Assembly: GCA_009602735.1 (NCBI GenBank) | Contig: WELA01009360.1 | Location: forward strand, 863,177 to 927,176 | DNA: 64,000 nt | Reading direction: 5' to 3' | Source of the DNA: Mesotaenium endlicherianum | Taxonomy: Eukaryota; Streptophyta; Zygnematophyceae; Zygnematales; Mesotaeniaceae | Shown: positions 34,044 to 46,151 of the stretch, one piece after another | How positions within the stretch are numbered: position 1 is the first letter of the stretch | Layout of the letters: each line of letters begins with the position of its first letter | Made by a program: the position numbers and the translations under genes | Notes under the pieces: model-generated | The model's database searches: none | The model's input: only the letters and a program-made list of their open reading frames with translations | What the model was told of the DNA's origin: nothing

Positions 34044-34550
34044 AAATTTACCTGGCTGTAGCCCATGAGTAGCCGGTCATTTAGAGTCCAAGTTTGCTCA
34101 ATTTGGAGCACTGGTGAGAGAGATATGATGCGCTAAGTAGAAGGGGGTCAAGCTGCTGGCATTGTTAGGGCAGAATATGCCTTCTGACATTGTGCCCTCC
34201 CCTGAACTTGGAATGCTCTGAAACTGAAGACTCTGGTAGAACATCTTACATCGCCCAGTTTGAGACTTAGTTTGCAAAATTTGGAGAAGTATAGAAGGAC
34301 TTATGATTCTCAGAAGTTTCTGCACAGATTTGGAGGAGTGCCTACTCTCTCAGCTCTCAACGACACTCCAGATATTAGAATGCTCTCAAATTTGGTGACC
34401 CGGTAGAGTTCTCCGACGCGGTCCGTCTGGCACTCAAATTTTTTAGATTTAGAGCAGTTCTATGGACGCTATGAATTTTGAATTTGTGGCAGATTCTGGG
34501 CCAACTTGTACAATTTTCTTTATCATCAAGGAGTAGGCTAGCCAATAAGG
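34044..34550 (+). other. Non-coding 3' part of element E
   Basis: No coding signal is seen between the end of pol and the B-family LTR. Confidence 0.5.
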
Positions 34551-35294
34551 TGAAAGGGGCAGAGTGCCCTAGTGGAAGCGTAGTGACTCACGAGGAACAA
34601 AGCTAGTTGCAATCATACTCAAGAGTGCAGCGGCATATCACTAAGAAAGCTTAGGAAAAATACTCAACATTTTGAGTAGCAAGAAACTGCTCACAAATGG
34701 TGTAGGATGAAAGGCCCTGTCATTACAAACCCGTAGAAATTTACAGAAGTGAAAACTGATAAGAAACAAAGAAGTTATGCCTATTTATAATTTTTTGCCT
34801 AAGTGCTCCTCCCTAGGAGGAAGCTACGGATTTTCCTAAGTGTTCGTCAAATCGTCCCTTCCAGAATATTCGTGAGTAAGCCAGATCAGTCTAATCTGAC
34901 GTGTCGGGCCGAATTGACGTCCACATACATGCATCGACATTACTAGAATATTCTATCTTAGACGCGCTAGGCTAAACCGAAACTTCTAGGTAAATCGACC
35001 TAGTCGGCACTCCGCGTCAGCCGAACTTACGTGAAGGTTCGAGTTCATTCTAACGGGCCAGATCGCTCGACGCTGTCGGTCAATTCGACGGTCGCGCTCA
35101 CCGCGAATTAAGGACAGTCGTCAACCGACCTCAAAACTAATCAAACTTCGGAAATCCATAACTCTCTCAATACCTGACCACATTCGATGAACTTTATATC
35201 AAAATGACCACGAAAATGCACTCTACACTACTATACAATCAAAACATACTTTCATGAAACTCAAAAATGCACTTTATAAACCTATGACCTTACA
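34551..35294 (-). repeat. B-family LTR inside element E
   Basis: 744 bases, close to the LTRs of element B. The flanks (TAAGG on the left, TGTGT on the right) do not form the expected duplication, unlike the other B copies. Confidence 0.88.
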
Positions 35295-35349
35295 TGTGTA
35301 AGACCTGACTTGACGCGCCGAGACGTCGCTTTTTCTGGCGGGGGGGTGG

Positions 35350-35852
35350 TGTAGTGATTTGAGTTATTATATATTAGTTTGCATATATTTTAATATTTTC
35401 AAATATATTTGGAGTAGTATTATGTGGATTCGAGTGTGAATAGGTACTCTAGTGACTTGGTTCATGTCCTTTGAACCTTCTAAGGCATTTTCGAAGTTAG
35501 AGGAAAAACCTAGAAAAACTCCACGTGGCAAAAGTCAAATGTGCCATTTTAAGGTCAAAAGGACATGTGTACATTATTCTAGAAAGAGGTGGTAAGTTTT
35601 GGGATGTGTTGGGTGCCAACACATCAACATGCACCTTCTTAGAAATTACTTATGTAGCAAGTATATAAGCAAGAGCTAGAACACAGAAAAACATTCCAGA
35701 ATCACTCTTGTACTTGCCAAATTCCAGTAATATTTGACCTATCAAGAAGCCATCTCTCTTTCAAGAAGCTACCACTTGTGTTCAAAGATCCTTGTCTTGA
35801 ATAGATGAAGTGTTGTATTTGACTAAGTACTTTATCTATCTGTTTCACTACA
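35350..35852 (+). repeat. 3' LTR of element E
   Basis: 503 bases, paired with 28770-29272, directly after the G-rich purine tract at 35335-35349. Confidence 0.95.
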
Positions 35853-37316
35853 GGCAAGAGGTACATATCCCTGAGCGAAGGGGGAGGCCGGCATACCTCT
35901 GGCCCACCCGCGTGTCCCTCTTCTGGCACCCCTGTCCTCTGGGGATCTCTGCCTGCGTCTGCTGCCAAGTACAGTCGGATCAGCTTCTTCCTCTGCTTGG
36001 GCAGGTGGGCTGGGGGAGCGAGTGCGGGGTCCAGTTGCCTCCATGACCGGGATCACGTTCCATATACCTGATCTTGGTTCCTTAGGTAGTGCCCCTGCCT
36101 GCCCCTGGGTCTCTTGAGTACCGGCTCCTCATACTTCTCCTCTGCCTTGTTCTTCTTCCTCCTCCTCCTCATCCTCCTCCTCTAAGAGAGTAGGAGTCTC
36201 GTCCACTAAGTCGTCCTGCTCCCTGGTAGACATGGTGTAGTCTACTGACCTCCCTTTCTTAGGGCGCGCTGGAGGTTGCTTGGCCTTTTGCCTGCTGATA
36301 TCTATCCGGCCTGCATTCTTCGCCCATTCGACGAAGGCATGCTTTCCCTTAGAGAAGTAGTCTCTCCCCCTTCTCCTGTGCTCTTTGGTCTCTGCATTCA
36401 TATTGCTCAGGCAGCCATTCAGCCTGGGGTCCCAAGGGGCAATGTGAGGTGGTAGGATGAGGTAGCCGTCTAGGCCATAGTGGAAATTGTCTGGTTGGGC
36501 TCGGTCACACTCCTGCTTTTTGTTTGTGACGGTCATCCACCTCCAGTCTGTTGGCTGCTGGTAGTACTGGGGTCCATGCTCAGCCTTTCTCAATTTACAT
36601 GGGAACCAGTGGGGAGAGAACATCTGCTGTCCTGCTTCCCTGGCCAAGTACTCCCAGCTCCTTCTCTCAACTTCGTTGTAAGCTGGCAATAGTGTGAGGT
36701 AGAATACCGTATCCTTAAAGCTATCGGGCCGCATGCTCACCATCCTCATGAGTCTCTGATCTCCCACTATTCTCGGTATTGGGACTGGCTTGTTCTCTGA
36801 ATCATCGGCAAGGTACCGGGCCTGCTCTGCTGTATAGCCCACCATCTTGGCATAATCCTCGTAGAGGACCACACCAGTGTGTGTCTCAATGAACCTATCC
36901 AGTGCTGCAGCTCCTTCCCTCTGTAGCAGTGTTGTCTGTTCCCGCTTGTTGATCTCTTGGGCTGCCAGCAATGCTTCCTTCAGGTTATCAAACTTTTGGC
37001 CACCCACCACAGTATACCTGTAAGTGGCCAAGCTCTTCTGCCTATCCGCTTCAGCCTTTTTCCTTCTCTCCTCCTCTGCCGCTGCCACTTCTTCTTGTTG
37101 TTTCTTCTGTCTCTCCTCCTCAGCTTTCCTGGGGTTTTCCACTTCCTGATCCTTCTTCTTCTGTGCTTCTTCTGCCGCCTCCTGTTGTTTGCGGACCCTT
37201 TCTTGTTCTCTCCTGGTGAGGGACGTCGCCGCCAGCTCCTTCTGGTATCGCTCCATTGTCCTCCTGGCTTCTTCTGCCTTGCGCTTTCTGTCCTCCTTTT
37301 GTGTGGTGGGAGCCAT
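35853..37316 (-). pseudogene. ORF3 of element F, main part (fossil)
   Basis: Homologue of ORF3 in element A at about 95 % by eye over the core, starting MAPTTQKEDRKRK at 37316. It has the same coiled-coil start, the core motifs (YNEVERRSWEYLAREAGQQM, FSKGKHAFVEWAKN), the acidic run and the Pro-rich part. Element E splits off the tail to 28504-28769, and a few breaks are present. The CAG at 37320-37318 directly before the ATG is kept. Confidence 0.87.
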
Positions 37317-37574
37317 TCTGCACATGTAACCAGGGCACAAGTAAGTAGGATATCGACCTTTGTCATAGGAGTTGCAGGAAGGGAGTAAGTTCGTATTAGT
37401 ATGGTATATTCGTTCCTGTTTACCTTACAGGGTGATTGCTAGGAGTTGACGTAGTTGCGGTGCGCTAGACATAAACGTATGAATGTGTTTTCAGGTGTGT
37501 TAAGTGATGTATTGCTGTGCGAGGCCCAGGTTTCCTTCAGCCAAAGGTGCTTTATGTGGGTCGGGCTGTCCCCT

Positions 37575-37657
37575 CTGTCACTATGCTGACACTTAGGATT
37601 CACATAACCGTCCCATCTGTCACTATGCTGACACTTAGGGTTCACATAACTGTCCCT
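37575..37657 (-). repeat. Two tandem 42-base units between pol and ORF3 of element F
   Basis: CTGTCACTATGCTGACACTT starts at 37575 and again at 37617, each followed by AGG(A/G)TTCACATAAC(C/T)GTCCC. Element A lacks this duplication at the matching place, so it arose in the F lineage. Confidence 0.85.
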
Positions 37658-37753
37658 TTCTCGCTCTCGCACACTAACTGTCATATATTTTCCCCTCCAA
37701 CTGAAATGGAGACAGGAACTCCTGTCACCTTCCCGTGTCAACTGAAATGACGG

Positions 37754-40700
37754 TTAGGGAGGTGCTCCAGCCGGCCGAAGGTGGAACTGTTTCAACGTCC
37801 CTTTGGCATTAGTCAGATGGTCTTTAAACTCCCAAGTGTCCCCAGAGGCATCGTAACCCTTCCATCGAATGAGGTACTTCATGACATATTTAGAAGATCG
37901 ACGGACCGAGAGCGCGTCTAAACTCTCCTCAACCTCATATTCCTCAGGGTCGCCATCCCGGACAGCGGGGACCGGTGTCGGTTGGACAGGTAACCGACCT
38001 GTGAACAGTGTATCACCTTTGATGTATGGTTCCAGGAAGGAGACATTAAAGACCGGGTGACCCTTGTATTCGGCTGACATGTTCAGTTTGTAAGCATTCT
38101 GACCGACTTGACGCACCACCAAATATGGACCAACCCAGACAGGGCCAAGATATTTCTTGACCACACCAGGGAGGAACAGGTGCTGAGAATGCAGTTTGAC
38201 TATATCGCCCTTAGAAAATGTCAGCTCCCGACGGTGTTGATTAGCGTATTTTTGTTTGTTTTCTTGGGCTTTGTGCAGGTTTTGTTGGACTTCTGATAGG
38301 GTGTCAGCAAACTCCTGAGTTAACTGGAGGGAGACCGGGTTGTCAATCCCTTCAGGGTCAGTTAAAGACTCCCCCAGTACATCTAAAGGAGACTTAGGGA
38401 CTCTACCCAGGCTGAGTTCAAAAGGAGTCTTGCCCGTTGACGCGTGCACCGCACTGTGGACCGCAAACTGAATTTGAGGCAACAGGTTATCCCAATTATC
38501 TTGATTTTGGTTAATATATGCTCTCAGCACCTCCTGCAGAACTCGGTTAATTCGTTCAGTCTGCCCATCAGTGTGAGGGTGGTTAGCTGTGCTGAGCAGC
38601 TGTTTGACTCCCATTAACCCCATTAAAGCTCTCCAGAACTTAGAGGTAAATATTGAGTCTCTGTCTGAGATGATACTAGAGGCAAGCCCATGTTGGCATA
38701 CTACATGGTTGTAGAACTGTCTCGCTGTTTCGAGTGCAGTCACTTTCACAGTTGTGGGGATGATAATGACCATTTTTGTCCGTTTATCCACGACTACCAG
38801 TATCGAATCATGCCCATTGGCACTTCTTGGTAGTGTGACCGCCCAGTCCATGGATATAGTTTCCCAGCGTCGAGCTGGGATGGGAAGTGGTTGCAAGAGA
38901 CCTCCCGGTGGTGTGTGCCTAGACTTATTTCTTTGACACTGATGACAGGACTTCACATATTTCAAGACCTCCCAGGGCAACCCCTCCCAATGTTTTGCCA
39001 ATTTGCCAACAGTTTTGGCCTGCCATAAATGCCCACCCAGTAAACTGTCATGCACTTGACTCAGTAAGAGAGACCTTATTTCCAAGTTATTAGGAATAAC
39101 CAGCCTTCCGGAAGTGGTTTCAGTCACCCAGACCCCTGCTTTAAGTCGGTACCTGAGTGCAGTAGCACGACACACACCAGTAGTGGGGCTGGGCTCAAAT
39201 GTTGGGTCAGAAAGGTAGGCTTTCCTAAGTTGTTCAAGAAAGGACTTTTTCACCTTTAGTGAAGTGAGTGCACACAGGACTTTATCTACAGCATGCTGAC
39301 TATAGCTTCTTTCTTGCAAGTCAGGTCTTCTAGAGAGTGCATCAGCAGGATTTAACTTCCCTGGTTTGTAGTCGATCTGGACTTGGAGCCGCTCCAGCAT
39401 CTGGCTCCAGCGGTTCTCCCTCTTGGACAGCTTAGACTTCTTCTGAAAGTGAGTCAGGCTAGATGATCTGTAATCACCTTAAAAGCTTTACCATGTAAGT
39501 ATGCTCTCCACTGTTTGAGCACATGAATGATAGCTAGTAGCTCTTTATCATGCACTGAGTAATTAATCTCTGCTGGATTTAATTTCATTGACTCGTACAA
39601 CACAGGGTGCCACTCCTGCCGTACCTTACCGTCCTTTGTGGTTTTGTCAGCAGGCTGCAACAAAATAGCACCCATGGCAAAGTCAGAGGCATCAGTGACC
39701 ACCTGCACCGATTTGCTGGGGTCATACACGGCTAGCACTAGGGCAGAACAAAGGGCATCTTTAAGGGTCTGGAAGGCAGCCTCTTGCTCTTCCCCCCACA
39801 CATACCCTATGTCTTTCTTAGTAAGGTCAGTCAGTTTACTGGCCTTTGTGGAATAATTCTCAATAAATCTCCTATAGTAGTTAGCCAACCCCAAGAGGAT
39901 ATAACTTTAGAGACAGATTGTGGTACTGGCCAGTCCCTTATGGTCTGGACTTTCTTAGGATCCACACTGATGCCCTCTTTACTGACAACGTGGCCTAAGA
40001 GTTCAATACTTTCTTTAAAGAAATCACACTTGCTCATTTTAGCATATAACTGATTTCGTCTCAAAATGTCCATGACTGTCTTTAAGTGTTCAGCGTGCTG
40101 AGCTTCATCTTTAGAGAAAATTAAAATATCATCCAGGAAAACTTGCACAAACGTATCCAAATAAGGCGTGAGAATGTCATTCATAGCACCCATGAAGGTC
40201 GCTGGAACATTAGTCAGTCCAAATGGCATCACGTTGAACTCATAGTGTTCATAACGAGTGCGGAAGGCAGTCTTGTGTTCATCCCCCTCAGCAATTTTGA
40301 TTTGATGATAACCACTTTTGAGATCTATCTTACTGAACACCTTAGCACCCGACACGGTATCAAGCAAGTCCTCGATTTTGGGTAAAGCATACTTGTTCTT
40401 TACTGTAATTTTGTTCAGGGCTTTGTAATCCACACGCATCCGCATACTGCCATCCTTTTTCTTAACAAATAGGATGGGTGCGCCGTAAGGTGATTTATTG
40501 GGGGAATTATAACTATTTTCCTCAAGCTCTGCAATCTGTATTTTCAACTCCTCGCTCTCCACATAACACAAGCCATAAGTGCGTTGCCAAGGTGGCTGAC
40601 TCCCAGGTAATAAATCAATCCTATGATCTACTTCCCTCTTAGGTGGTAATCCCGGAGGCATATTAAAAACATCCGTGTACTGAGCAACAACTTTTGCAAC

Positions 40701-41295
40701 AGTAGGGTGCTCCGGAGGGCTTACCTTTATCTCAAACACTTGTTCAGGTTGAGGAGGTACCTCTCTTAGCAGCAGACAGAACATTCTGTCTTCCTTCTGG
40801 TTCCGGCTTTTGACGAACTCCATTGCATTCAGCAACTTGCATCCTTCTGGAAGCCTCTTCTTTTCCTTCATTTGCCACTTACACAGGACAAGAGGAAGAG
40901 CACTGGTGGGTGCCAAGTGAGTCTGCCCATCACTGGCTCCTCTCACTTTAACTGTACCACTGCTTCAACACACTTCAGCTTGATGTCTATTAAGCCAGGA
41001 CCTGCCTAGATTATAAAAGCCAGTGTTGAGTACCTCAAATGTAAGCGTTTCAGTTTGAACAGCAATGCCGGAACCTAACTGGACCTCAATAGGCTTGGTT
41101 ATAACTCCTCCCGGGATACTTGAGGCATCTCCAAGGAATATTTTTCTATTCCCTTGGGTGACAGTAGGCAGCCTTAGCCGCTTAACTAAGTCCTTCTGGA
41201 TAAAAGTATGTGACGCCCCTCCGTCAACAAATGCCCTCACCTTCCTACCCGCAATCATGCAATGCAGTAGGATAGGGGGGACTGTCTTTTCCTGA
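37754..41295 (-). pseudogene. pol: pol of element F (fossil)
   Basis: Same domain order as element A: retropepsin near 41230-41200, RT (FLDDILIFS near 40140-40110), RNase H near 39690, integrase from about 39100 to 38200, and chromodomain ([16 protein letters not shown] near 37880-37830). It has a handful of breaks. Confidence 0.9.
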
Positions 41296-41518
41296 CTTTC
41301 GCATTGTTCTCCTTACTTAGCAAAGAAATGTTGGACATCGGGTGGAACAAGAGCATCTAGAGTGTGCACTCTCTGGATGTTTATATTGCTGATGGCCTCC
41401 TTTATCTGGTTGTCAGGCAGGCATAGTGAATCCAGTTCAGCAGGACCCATAATACCTGCTACGAGGGCAGCTAGTGACGACTCACTATCTCTAGCATCCT
41501 CACAGTTAGTAGACTGGA

Positions 41519-42997
41519 TTACTGACTGTTGCTGTCTTTTAAAGGCTGGTCTTTTCTCTCGACCTTAGGCAGGTGCTTGACCGGACACTGTTCTCTGTAG
41601 TGGCCTTTCTGCTGACAATGGTAGCAAATAGATTTTGCTGAGGCTGGTCTCGGCTTAGTCCTACCACCACCCCTTCCATTGCCACCTCGAGAGGAACCAC
41701 CTCTACCTCTAAACTGAATAGCATTGTACTCATACTCATATTCATCACCCCGATTATCCTCAGCCTGGTCTCCTTCAACTGCATTGTAGGAACCGTGGGG
41801 CTTTTTGACAATCTTAGACACCAAAGCGTTACTCTGGCGCTTGTGATTGAACTGCTGCTGATCCCAGGCGTCAGCATCCTGGATCAAGTCAGCCAGTTTC
41901 TCATACTTTTTCTCAGCAAAATGACCAGAGACCTCGGATTTCAAGCCATACCTGAAGTATGCTATCCTATACCGTTCTGGCAAGTCTGGCTGTTTCATCA
42001 TGGTCTCCTAGAACTTTTGAGCAAACTCGGCAACTGAAGTGGTCTGCTTCAGTGTCAGGGAGATCCTCGCATAGATAGCTTTCTCTATTTGGTTGATGAC
42101 ATCAAACTTCTCATGCAACTTCTCGACAAACTCTACCCACATAGGGTCACCAAGTTGCGGAGCCTTACGCTCTCCTTTCCAGTATAGCCACCAGTCTGCG
42201 GCACTGCCTTTCAGTAGCGCACCAGTGTGCCTGACCTTCTTGTAACCTTGCAGTTCTGGATAGTTCTCCAGCCACTGCTCAACATCCGCGAGAAACTTGA
42301 TCAGGTAATATTTTCTGTTTCTCTCAGGATCATAGTCCTGGGGAGGTTTTGGCTTGGGCTTACTAGGCCCTCTGCCACCACCACCAGTGGTTTGAGACCC
42401 CAGTTGGTCTCTGTCCCGCAGTAGAGACATTATGATTCTTTTGTCCTCCTGTTGGGACTGATACATGGTCGCCATTTGCGACTGCATTTGAACGAACAAT
42501 ACTCCCAAGTCCACACTTTGGGGTGGTAGTCTGGCAAATGCAGCAGCAACATTGGCATCTACTCGCTCAGTAGTGTCCTCAACAGTCCCTCTCGCTCCTG
42601 CAGCAGCAATTCCTGCCGCTTTCAGCCGGTCACGTATTTGACCTAGGGGTACATTGAGTTGTACAGCAGGAGGTGGGTTCAGAACGTTGGCCCTTGATGC
42701 CATGAGTTCCTCGACAGTGCGCTCGTCAGCTGGCTGTCTGTCCCTCCTTTCTGTATCTTCAGCGGCCTTTGCTAATTGTTCAGCTTCTAGCCTGGCTCTC
42801 TCCTCCTCGGCTTGCTGTGCTGCGACTGCGGCAATAGCAGCTGCCTCATCTGCAGCCTCTCTAGTTGCAGTGTCTGCTACTGCTTCAGAATAGGTACGGG
42901 TTCCCGCTACATGGCGTTCCGCTTGGTTTTCGACATTCTCGTTATCCTGGTTCTCCATGTCTCGGGAGTTGCTTGTTTGAGACCTTGTCCTTACCAT
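41519..42997 (-). pseudogene. gag: gag of element F (fossil)
   Basis: Matches gag of element A along its whole length, from [20 protein letters not shown] at 42997 to the zinc knuckle [14 protein letters not shown] near 41625-41583. One or two breaks. Confidence 0.9.
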
Positions 42998-43018
42998 ACA
43001 AAGAAGACTGTGATAACT

Positions 43019-43030
43019 GCTCCGATACCA
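43019..43030 (-). other. Primer binding site of element F
   Basis: TGGTATCGGAGC on the minus strand, one base after the 5' LTR. Confidence 0.85.
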
Positions 43031-43031
43031 C

Positions 43032-43752
43032 TGAAATGAATCGACTTACCAAATAGGCGATTAACAATTAATAAAGATCTTTATATCAGCAAGTAACCTT
43101 TTTGGTATTTTCTGTTAACTGGTTAAGCGGCAAGGGACAACACACTAGCAGTGAATAATACTTGTAAGTCACATGTGAGTAAACTAGCAATAATGAAGCA
43201 ATTAAGTAAGCTCATACATAAGCAAGGTTAGAAGACAGTGCGTATCAATGGCTTCTCGCCTTGGATTCAGATCTCTCTCAGTAAGCTGTACAAGAGAGTT
43301 GGCCTCGTTTTCGAATGCCGAACTCGAGAGCAATGCCTAGCATATGTACATGGAATGAGTTTACTGTTCAACGGCCAGTGCGATGGCACCGCCTACCCGG
43401 GAGTTAACCACGTTGGTAGGACCTCGGTTAACCAAATCCACCGCCATCTCCCATCATCCCGAATCGCCATCCATCATAGGGATGTCATCTGGCCATTCAT
43501 CTAGCAAATAACACTTAGATGCATATCGAGGCAGTTAGCTGCTATCGAGTACGGAAGTCAGCTGGCTGTCAAAGAATGTGTCAGCAAGCTGACTTAAGTT
43601 GACTTCAGCCTGCTGCTTCCGGCTGAGTCATTAAACTGCTATTAAATATAAAGTTCAGCAGACTGATTATTAACTAGAGTTTAGCAGGCTGAACTCAATT
43701 AACTATTATATTGAAATGAACATTATATCTACCAATATACTGATTCATTACA
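43032..43752 (-). repeat. 5' LTR of element F
   Basis: 721 bases of the A-family type. The flank on its right begins AATTTGC. Confidence 0.92.
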
Positions 43753-44010
43753 AATTTGCAATCAAAATGAATGTTATAAGATTTGAGTTACACTACGAGA
43801 GCAAAAAAGATGATTTTTTTAAGGGAGAAAATACTGAAGACCTTCAAATAATTTGGCACCCGTGAGCTTGAAGATTTAAGCCCATGTTATCAAAAAGGTT
43901 ATTGAAGACCTTCACCACCTTTTGCAATCCGTCAAAATGTACTTAATTTATTTTTTCTTGAAATGATTAATTTTGGATGTTTTGAATCGGCACAAGGATG
44001 CCTCTTGTCG

Positions 44011-44144
44011 TGCAATATGGGGTCGGGCGCGTCTGATCGATATAAGGAACACACAAGTGGACAAGCAAGATTTGCAATGGTGAAAGCGGAAATGCATGTG
44101 CCCTTATGGCCAAAAAGAAGGTCAGCTGTCAAATGTTTTAATTA
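44011..44144 (-). repeat. Direct repeat, left copy
   Basis: Shares GGTCGGGCGCGTCTGATCGA and most of the following 110 bases with 45153-45285. The copies start 1142 bases apart and are about 90 % alike by eye. Confidence 0.85.
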
Positions 44145-45152
44145 GGGAGCGTGTACTCTCCAGAGTGATCACCTCAAGACTGTAATCTGGTAGAAAAACA
44201 ACTAAAGAGTCTGGCTTAAGAGATCATTGGAAGCACATCATGATCTTCAAGAGTAGTCCTATGGCAGGGTTTAAGCTGTGACTTTGCTCACCACTTGTGA
44301 AGTTCTTCAAGTGACTGGAAGCTAAAAGAGCTTGCTCTTCACAAGAGAGAGACTAACTGGTCCTGAAAACACAAGAGGTAATAGTGTAAGCTATACTAAT
44401 AACTCTGTGGCTTACAGCTGGCATTTGTTGACTTCTAGAAAGATGTTCTTCTAAGGGCAGAAACTGCTATATTCTCCCTGCAAAATTGGCGCGGAAGGCG
44501 GCGGATTCAATGCACACAGTCACACTAGGAGGCTCTCCTAGGTCCACGAAAGTGGAGGCAAGGCAAGTACTAGCTCTCCTATTGGTTAAGCACAACACAC
44601 ACCAATCAAATATATTACAAGAGAGAGGATGCATGACTCTCATTGGCGGAGCTTACCTCGACCAATGCTACCTATGTAACGCCTCAAAAGTAGATTTGAA
44701 ACGTAAGGAAGCTTCCTTTAGGAATGAGTGATGCAGTCACCAAGTTATAGCTCCAATGGTGCTCATAACTATGTTAATGCATGCTAAGTGTACTTTATCA
44801 AGCTTGCGGATTTGTAAGCTAATGGCTTGAGGTCCTTGGAGTCGCGAAGAGCCAAAATTGTGACCTTTGGGCACATTGAGTCACAAAGTGGCCTTTGGTG
44901 GAAATTCGCTAGGGGCCGGTAGGTGGCGCGGACTAGATCGCGAATATCTCGCAAGACACTTGACCAAATGGCGCGCAACCTGTGCCGTTCGGAGGTGACG
45001 CGACACTCTACACTTTAGCAATTTGGAACGCTAGCAAACGTTAGCATATGAATGCGTGAAGCAAGGTCAAAGTTGGCCCTAGGTCGATGGTCGACACATG
45101 TGTGGCTGGGCTTGGGCGACGGTCCCGACCTTATGAGTCATGACAGCTGTCA

Positions 45153-45285
45153 TGCATTATAGGGTCGGGCGCGTCTGATCGATATAAGCAACACACAAGT
45201 GGGCAAGCAAGATTTGCTATGGTGAAAGCGGAAATGCATGTGGCCTTATGGCCAAAAAGAAGGTCAATTGTCCAATGTCTTAATT
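45153..45285 (-). repeat. Direct repeat, right copy
   Basis: Partner of 44011-44144. It adjoins the candidate purine tract of element G. Confidence 0.85.
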
Positions 45286-45344
45286 CCCCCCTTAGCTCTC
45301 ACCCTCCAGCTGATGAGCTGCAAATGCTACCGCTAGCTAACTCA

Positions 45345-45421
45345 GAGAAGTCACTACAGAACCAGTCTCTCGCGGGGACGCGCTCCAGTGGGGGGTCGAG
45401 GCAGCCGATGTGGAAGGCGCG
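45345..45421 (-). pseudogene. Second half of the PHD finger of element G
   Basis: The minus strand encodes FHIGCLDPPLERVPARDWFC, the typical second half of a PHD finger (His-x2-Cys, Pro-Pro, Trp-x-Cys). The first half lies across the solo LTR at 46152-46215. Confidence 0.72.
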
Positions 45422-46151
45422 TGAAATGACTTACCAATAGGCGATTAACAACTAATTAAGATTTTTATATCAGCGAGTAATCTTTATGGTATTTTCTATT
45501 AACTGAGTATACAGCAAAAGACAACACACTAGCAGTGTACCATACTTGCAAGTTAAATGCAAGTAAACTAGCATCAACAATGCAATCAGTAAACTCATAC
45601 ATAAGCAAGGTTAGAAGACAGTACGTATCAAGGGCTTCAGATATCTCTTAGAACGCAGTACAAGAGAGTTGGCCTCGTTTTTGAATGCCGAACTGGAGAC
45701 CAAAATCTAGCATATGTACATGGAATGAATTTACTGTTCAACGGCAAGTGCAATGGCACCGCCTACCCGAGAGTTAACCACGTTGGTAGGACCTCGGCTA
45801 ATCAAATCCACAGCCATCTCCCATCATCCTGAATCACCATCCACCTTAAGGGTGTCATTTGGCCACTCATCTAGCACACAACACTTAGATGCATAGCTAG
45901 GCAATTCGCTGCTGCCGAGTACGGCAGTGAGCTGACTGTCAAAGAATGTGTCAGCAAGCTGACACAAGTCAACAGGCTGACCTGATGGACTTCAGCCTGC
46001 TACATTGGGCTGAGTCATTTAACTAAGTATCAAATATCCAGCAGACTTAAATCCAGCAGACTAAATATTAACTAAAATTCAGCACGCTGAACTTATTTAA
46101 CTATTATATCTTAATGAATATTATATATATCCAATACATTGATTCATTACA
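45422..46151 (-). repeat. Solo LTR, older A-family variant, inside the PHD part of element G
   Basis: 730 bases, visibly more diverged than the other A-family LTRs and most like the partial copy at 63724. The flanking five bases agree only in part, as expected for an older insertion. Confidence 0.85.

Larger units (their letters stand above)
28770..35852 (+). mobile_element. Element E: chromodomain Ty3/gypsy retrotransposon inserted in ORF3 of F
   Basis: A 7.1-kb element with 503-base LTRs (28770-29272 and 35350-35852), the duplication GGCAA (28765-28769 and 35853-35857), primer site TGGTATCGGAGC, gag, pol with chromodomain and a G-rich tract (GGCGGGGGGGTGG) before the 3' LTR. The LTRs differ by about 3 % by eye. 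It looks close to whole, with one or two breaks, and carries a B-family LTR in its 3' non-coding part. It has no ORF3 of its own. Confidence 0.94.
27751..43752 (-). mobile_element. Element F: A-family chromovirus with ORF3, hosting element E (fossil)
   Basis: On the minus strand: 5' LTR 43752-43032, primer site, gag, pol with chromodomain, ORF3 (split by E), hairpin, purine tract and 3' LTR 28468-27751. About five breaks besides the insertion of E. The outer flanks do not give a clean 5-base duplication, and the two LTRs look more different from each other than a pair should. F may therefore be a recombinant of two copies. Its left flank is element C and its right flank is the end region of element G. 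Confidence 0.88.
43753..45289 (-). other. Non-coding end region, probably LTR or 3' flank of element G
   Basis: No coding signal is seen. A block of about 130 bases occurs twice in the same orientation (44011-44144 and 45153-45285). On the minus strand the right copy follows a purine tract (AAGGGGGG, about 45293-45286) directly after the PHD part of element G. That position is where its 3' LTR should begin. Confidence 0.45.

Noticed and set aside
44486-44978. Small open frames between the direct repeats near element G
   Set aside because: They are short, unrelated to any family, and lie in a region best read as LTR or 3' flank.
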